Below, one piece after another: positions 12,844 to 13,970 of a DNA stretch of 13,970 nucleotides; within the stretch, counting starts at the first letter, position 1; each line of letters begins with the position of its first letter. The position numbers were made by a program, and so were the translations under genes. The stretch is from JAWCQZ01 sp038869515 [NCBI: Halobacteria archaeon] (lineage in GTDB: Archaea; Halobacteriota; Syntropharchaeia; JACQPP01): positions 1 through 13,970 of the forward strand of contig JAWCQZ010000013.1 of assembly GCA_038869515.1 (NCBI GenBank), written 5' to 3'. A model generated the notes under the pieces. That model saw only the letters and a program-made list of their open reading frames with translations. It had not been told where the DNA came from and made no database searches.

Positions 12844-13845
12844 TTACTTCCTCGGGCCGCCGTTCAAGTATCCGTTCTCCTTGAGCCAGCGGTACTCCTT
12901 CTCCACCGCCTCCCTCACCGGCGTCCGGGGGAGGCCGAGTTCGCGCCGCGCCTTGGAGGGGTCCACGCAATGGTGGGCGAAGGCGCCCCGGACGGTGGCG
13001 GGGTCGAGCCACGCCAGGGCGCCCGTGGAGCGCTTCGAGAGGGGCGCGGCCAGGTAGGCCACGGCGAGGGCGACCGGCTTGATGAGTTTCGCCTTGGGCG
13101 GCCTCTTGCCGACCACCTCGGACACCAGGGTGAGGAACTCCTTCCAGGCCATGTTCTGGTTGCCGAGGATGTAGCGCTGGCCGACGCGCCCCTTCTCCAT
13201 CGCCAGCAGGTGGCCGAGGGCCGCGTCCTCGACGTCGATGAAGTTGTTGGAGCCGGTGGTGTAGAACGGAATGCCCCGCTTCGCGATGATTTGCAGGATG
13301 AGCCCCGACGTGGGTTTCACGTCCCAGGGGCCGAACATGGTGGAGGGGTTCACGACCTTCGCGGGCAGCCCCTTTTTTGCGAACCCGAGGACGAGCTCCT
13401 CCCCCTTGTGCTTCGTGGTGTGGTAGGGGCTCTTGACCCGGTCCAGGTCGTAGGGGGTCTCCTCGTTGGCGGGTTTATCGAGGGTCCCGGTCGCGACCGC
13501 CGCCGTGCTGCTGGTGTGGACGAACCCCTCCACGTTCTCCTCGAGCGCCGCCTTGCAGATGTTCTCGGTCCCCCGGACGTTCACGGCCCACATCTGCTTC
13601 TCCTTCCATTTTCCGCCCACGACGCCGGCCACGTGGTAGACCCGCCGGACTCCGCCCATCGCCCGCTTCACCGATGCGGGGTCGGTGACGTCGCCGCTGA
13701 CCACCTCGGCCCCGAACTTCTTGACGAACCCGATGCCGTTGCTGGTGGGGCGGGCGAGGACGCGGATCTTCTCGCCGCGCTTGGAGAGTTGATTGACGAC
13801 GTTCAGTCCGACCAGGCCCGTCGCGCCCGTGACCAGAGTGGTCAT
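12844..13845 (-). CDS. NAD-dependent epimerase/dehydratase (extended SDR)
   Basis: The 333-residue protein has a complete extended-SDR layout: the TGATGLVG nucleotide-binding loop at 6-13, a GDVTD acidic strand end at 51-55, HVAGVVGG at 71-78, the HTSSTAAV strand with the catalytic Ser near 112-113, and the YHTTK catalytic pair Tyr141/Lys145. PSTMFGPWD (about 167-175) and NNFIDVEDAALGHLLAME (about 199-216) are conserved substrate-domain elements. The family includes sugar-nucleotide epimerases, dihydroflavonol-4-reductase-like enzymes and 3-beta-hydroxysteroid dehydrogenase-like enzymes; the sequence resembles the HpnA/DFR-like group, but the substrate is not predictable. It is cytosolic and single-copy here. 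The ATG at 13845 is supported by a TATA box at the ideal leaderless distance. Its end converges with the SHOCT-like gene, with 64 bp between. Confidence 0.88.
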   Translation of the reverse strand: MTTLVTGATGLVGLNVVNQLSKRGEKIRVLARPTSNGIGFVKKFGAEVVSGDVTDPASVKRAMGGVRRVYHVAGVVGGKWKEKQMWAVNVRGTENICKAALEENVEGFVHTSSTAAVATGTLDKPANEETPYDLDRVKSPYHTTKHKGEELVLGFAKKGLPAKVVNPSTMFGPWDVKPTSGLILQIIAKRGIPFYTTGSNNFIDVEDAALGHLLAMEKGRVGQRYILGNQNMAWKEFLTLVSEVVGKRPPKAKLIKPVALAVAYLAAPLSKRSTGALAWLDPATVRGAFAHHCVDPSKARRELGLPRTPVREAVEKEYRWLKENGYLNGGPRK

Positions 13846-13868
13846 GGCCCGAATGGGCGCTTTGAAAG

Positions 13869-13875
13869 GTTAAAC
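13869..13875 (-). promoter_or_regulatory. TATA box of the epimerase gene (leaderless)
   Basis: The minus strand reads GTTTAAC, centred 27 nt before the ATG at 13845, exactly the archaeal TATA-to-start spacing. It is preceded by a purine-containing GAAG stretch that could act as BRE. Transcription would begin at the ATG, giving a leaderless mRNA. Confidence 0.6.
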
Positions 13876-13901
13876 TTCACGACGAAGAACATAGGCCCTT
13901 T

Positions 13902-13970
13902 TGCGCGCGGGGGGCGCCCCCCCGCCCAAAGGGCGGGCCCCCCCCCCGGGCGCCCCCCCCCCGGGCGGGG
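13902..13970. repeat. Low-complexity G/C palindromic tail at the window end
   Basis: The last ~70 bases are almost only G and C, with runs of up to twelve C. They contain nested inverted repeats, including CCCGCCC-AAA-GGGCGGG at 13921-13937. No gene is visible. It may be a strong hairpin downstream of a neighbouring gene, or a mis-assembled contig end. Confidence 0.6.

Noticed and set aside
1-13970. tRNA, rRNA and CRISPR array search by eye
   Set aside because: No cloverleaf-like intergenic sequence, rRNA-like segment or short regular repeat-spacer pattern was seen; the intergenic gaps are all under 230 bp.

Overview
The window reads as a piece of a GC-rich archaeal chromosome. The most telling genes are an A/V-type ATP synthase subunit F, an archaeal-type Vms1/Ankzf1-like (eRF1-related) peptidyl-tRNA hydrolase and a 7TM protein ending in a DUF835 domain, a family known mainly from Euryarchaeota. 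Several starts lie about 25-30 nt downstream of TATA-like boxes with little or no leader, which also fits archaea. Thermoplasmatota is my best guess, but the lineage is an inference.

Left part, all on the minus strand. Positions 1-550 hold the N-terminal part of an IS66-family transposase cut by the window edge. Positions 662-4664 hold a tight three-gene operon, read from right to left: an exported seven-repeat WD40 propeller protein, a GT39/PMT-type protein mannosyltransferase carrying an extra soluble domain, and a Gpi18-like GT-C mannosyltransferase. This block has clearly lower GC than everything to its right (31/60 at 661-720 and 33/60 at 2041-2100, against 42/60 at 6121-6180 and 45/60 at 9661-9720). 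With the adjacent transposase, it looks like an acquired surface-glycosylation island. Next (4795-5892, minus) is a secreted cysteine-containing protein of unknown function.

Middle. A repeat-rich divergent intergenic region (5893-6115) separates the secreted protein from a plus-strand pair: the 7TM-DUF835 sensor-like membrane protein (6116-7345) and a six-hairpin (alpha/alpha) glycosidase-like protein (7397-8476). Inside the DUF835 gene are two back-to-back near-perfect hairpins (7089-7160, 72 bp, exactly 24 codons), the most striking unexplained structure in the window. A minus-strand zinc-ribbon protein of unknown function (8505-9488) follows.

Right part. The Vms1-like hydrolase (9645-10679) and atpF (10701-11003) form a plus-strand pair 21 nt apart, with no other ATP synthase genes in view. 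Convergent to atpF is a membrane M28-type metallopeptidase (11014-12225, minus) with membrane segments inserted between its metal-binding motifs. It shares a palindromic TATA-like sequence with a small single-TM protein (12300-12779, plus). The window ends with an extended-SDR NAD-dependent epimerase (12844-13845, minus), which has a good leaderless promoter, and then a low-complexity G/C palindromic tail. No tRNA, rRNA or CRISPR array was found, and no intergenic stretch exceeds 300 bases.
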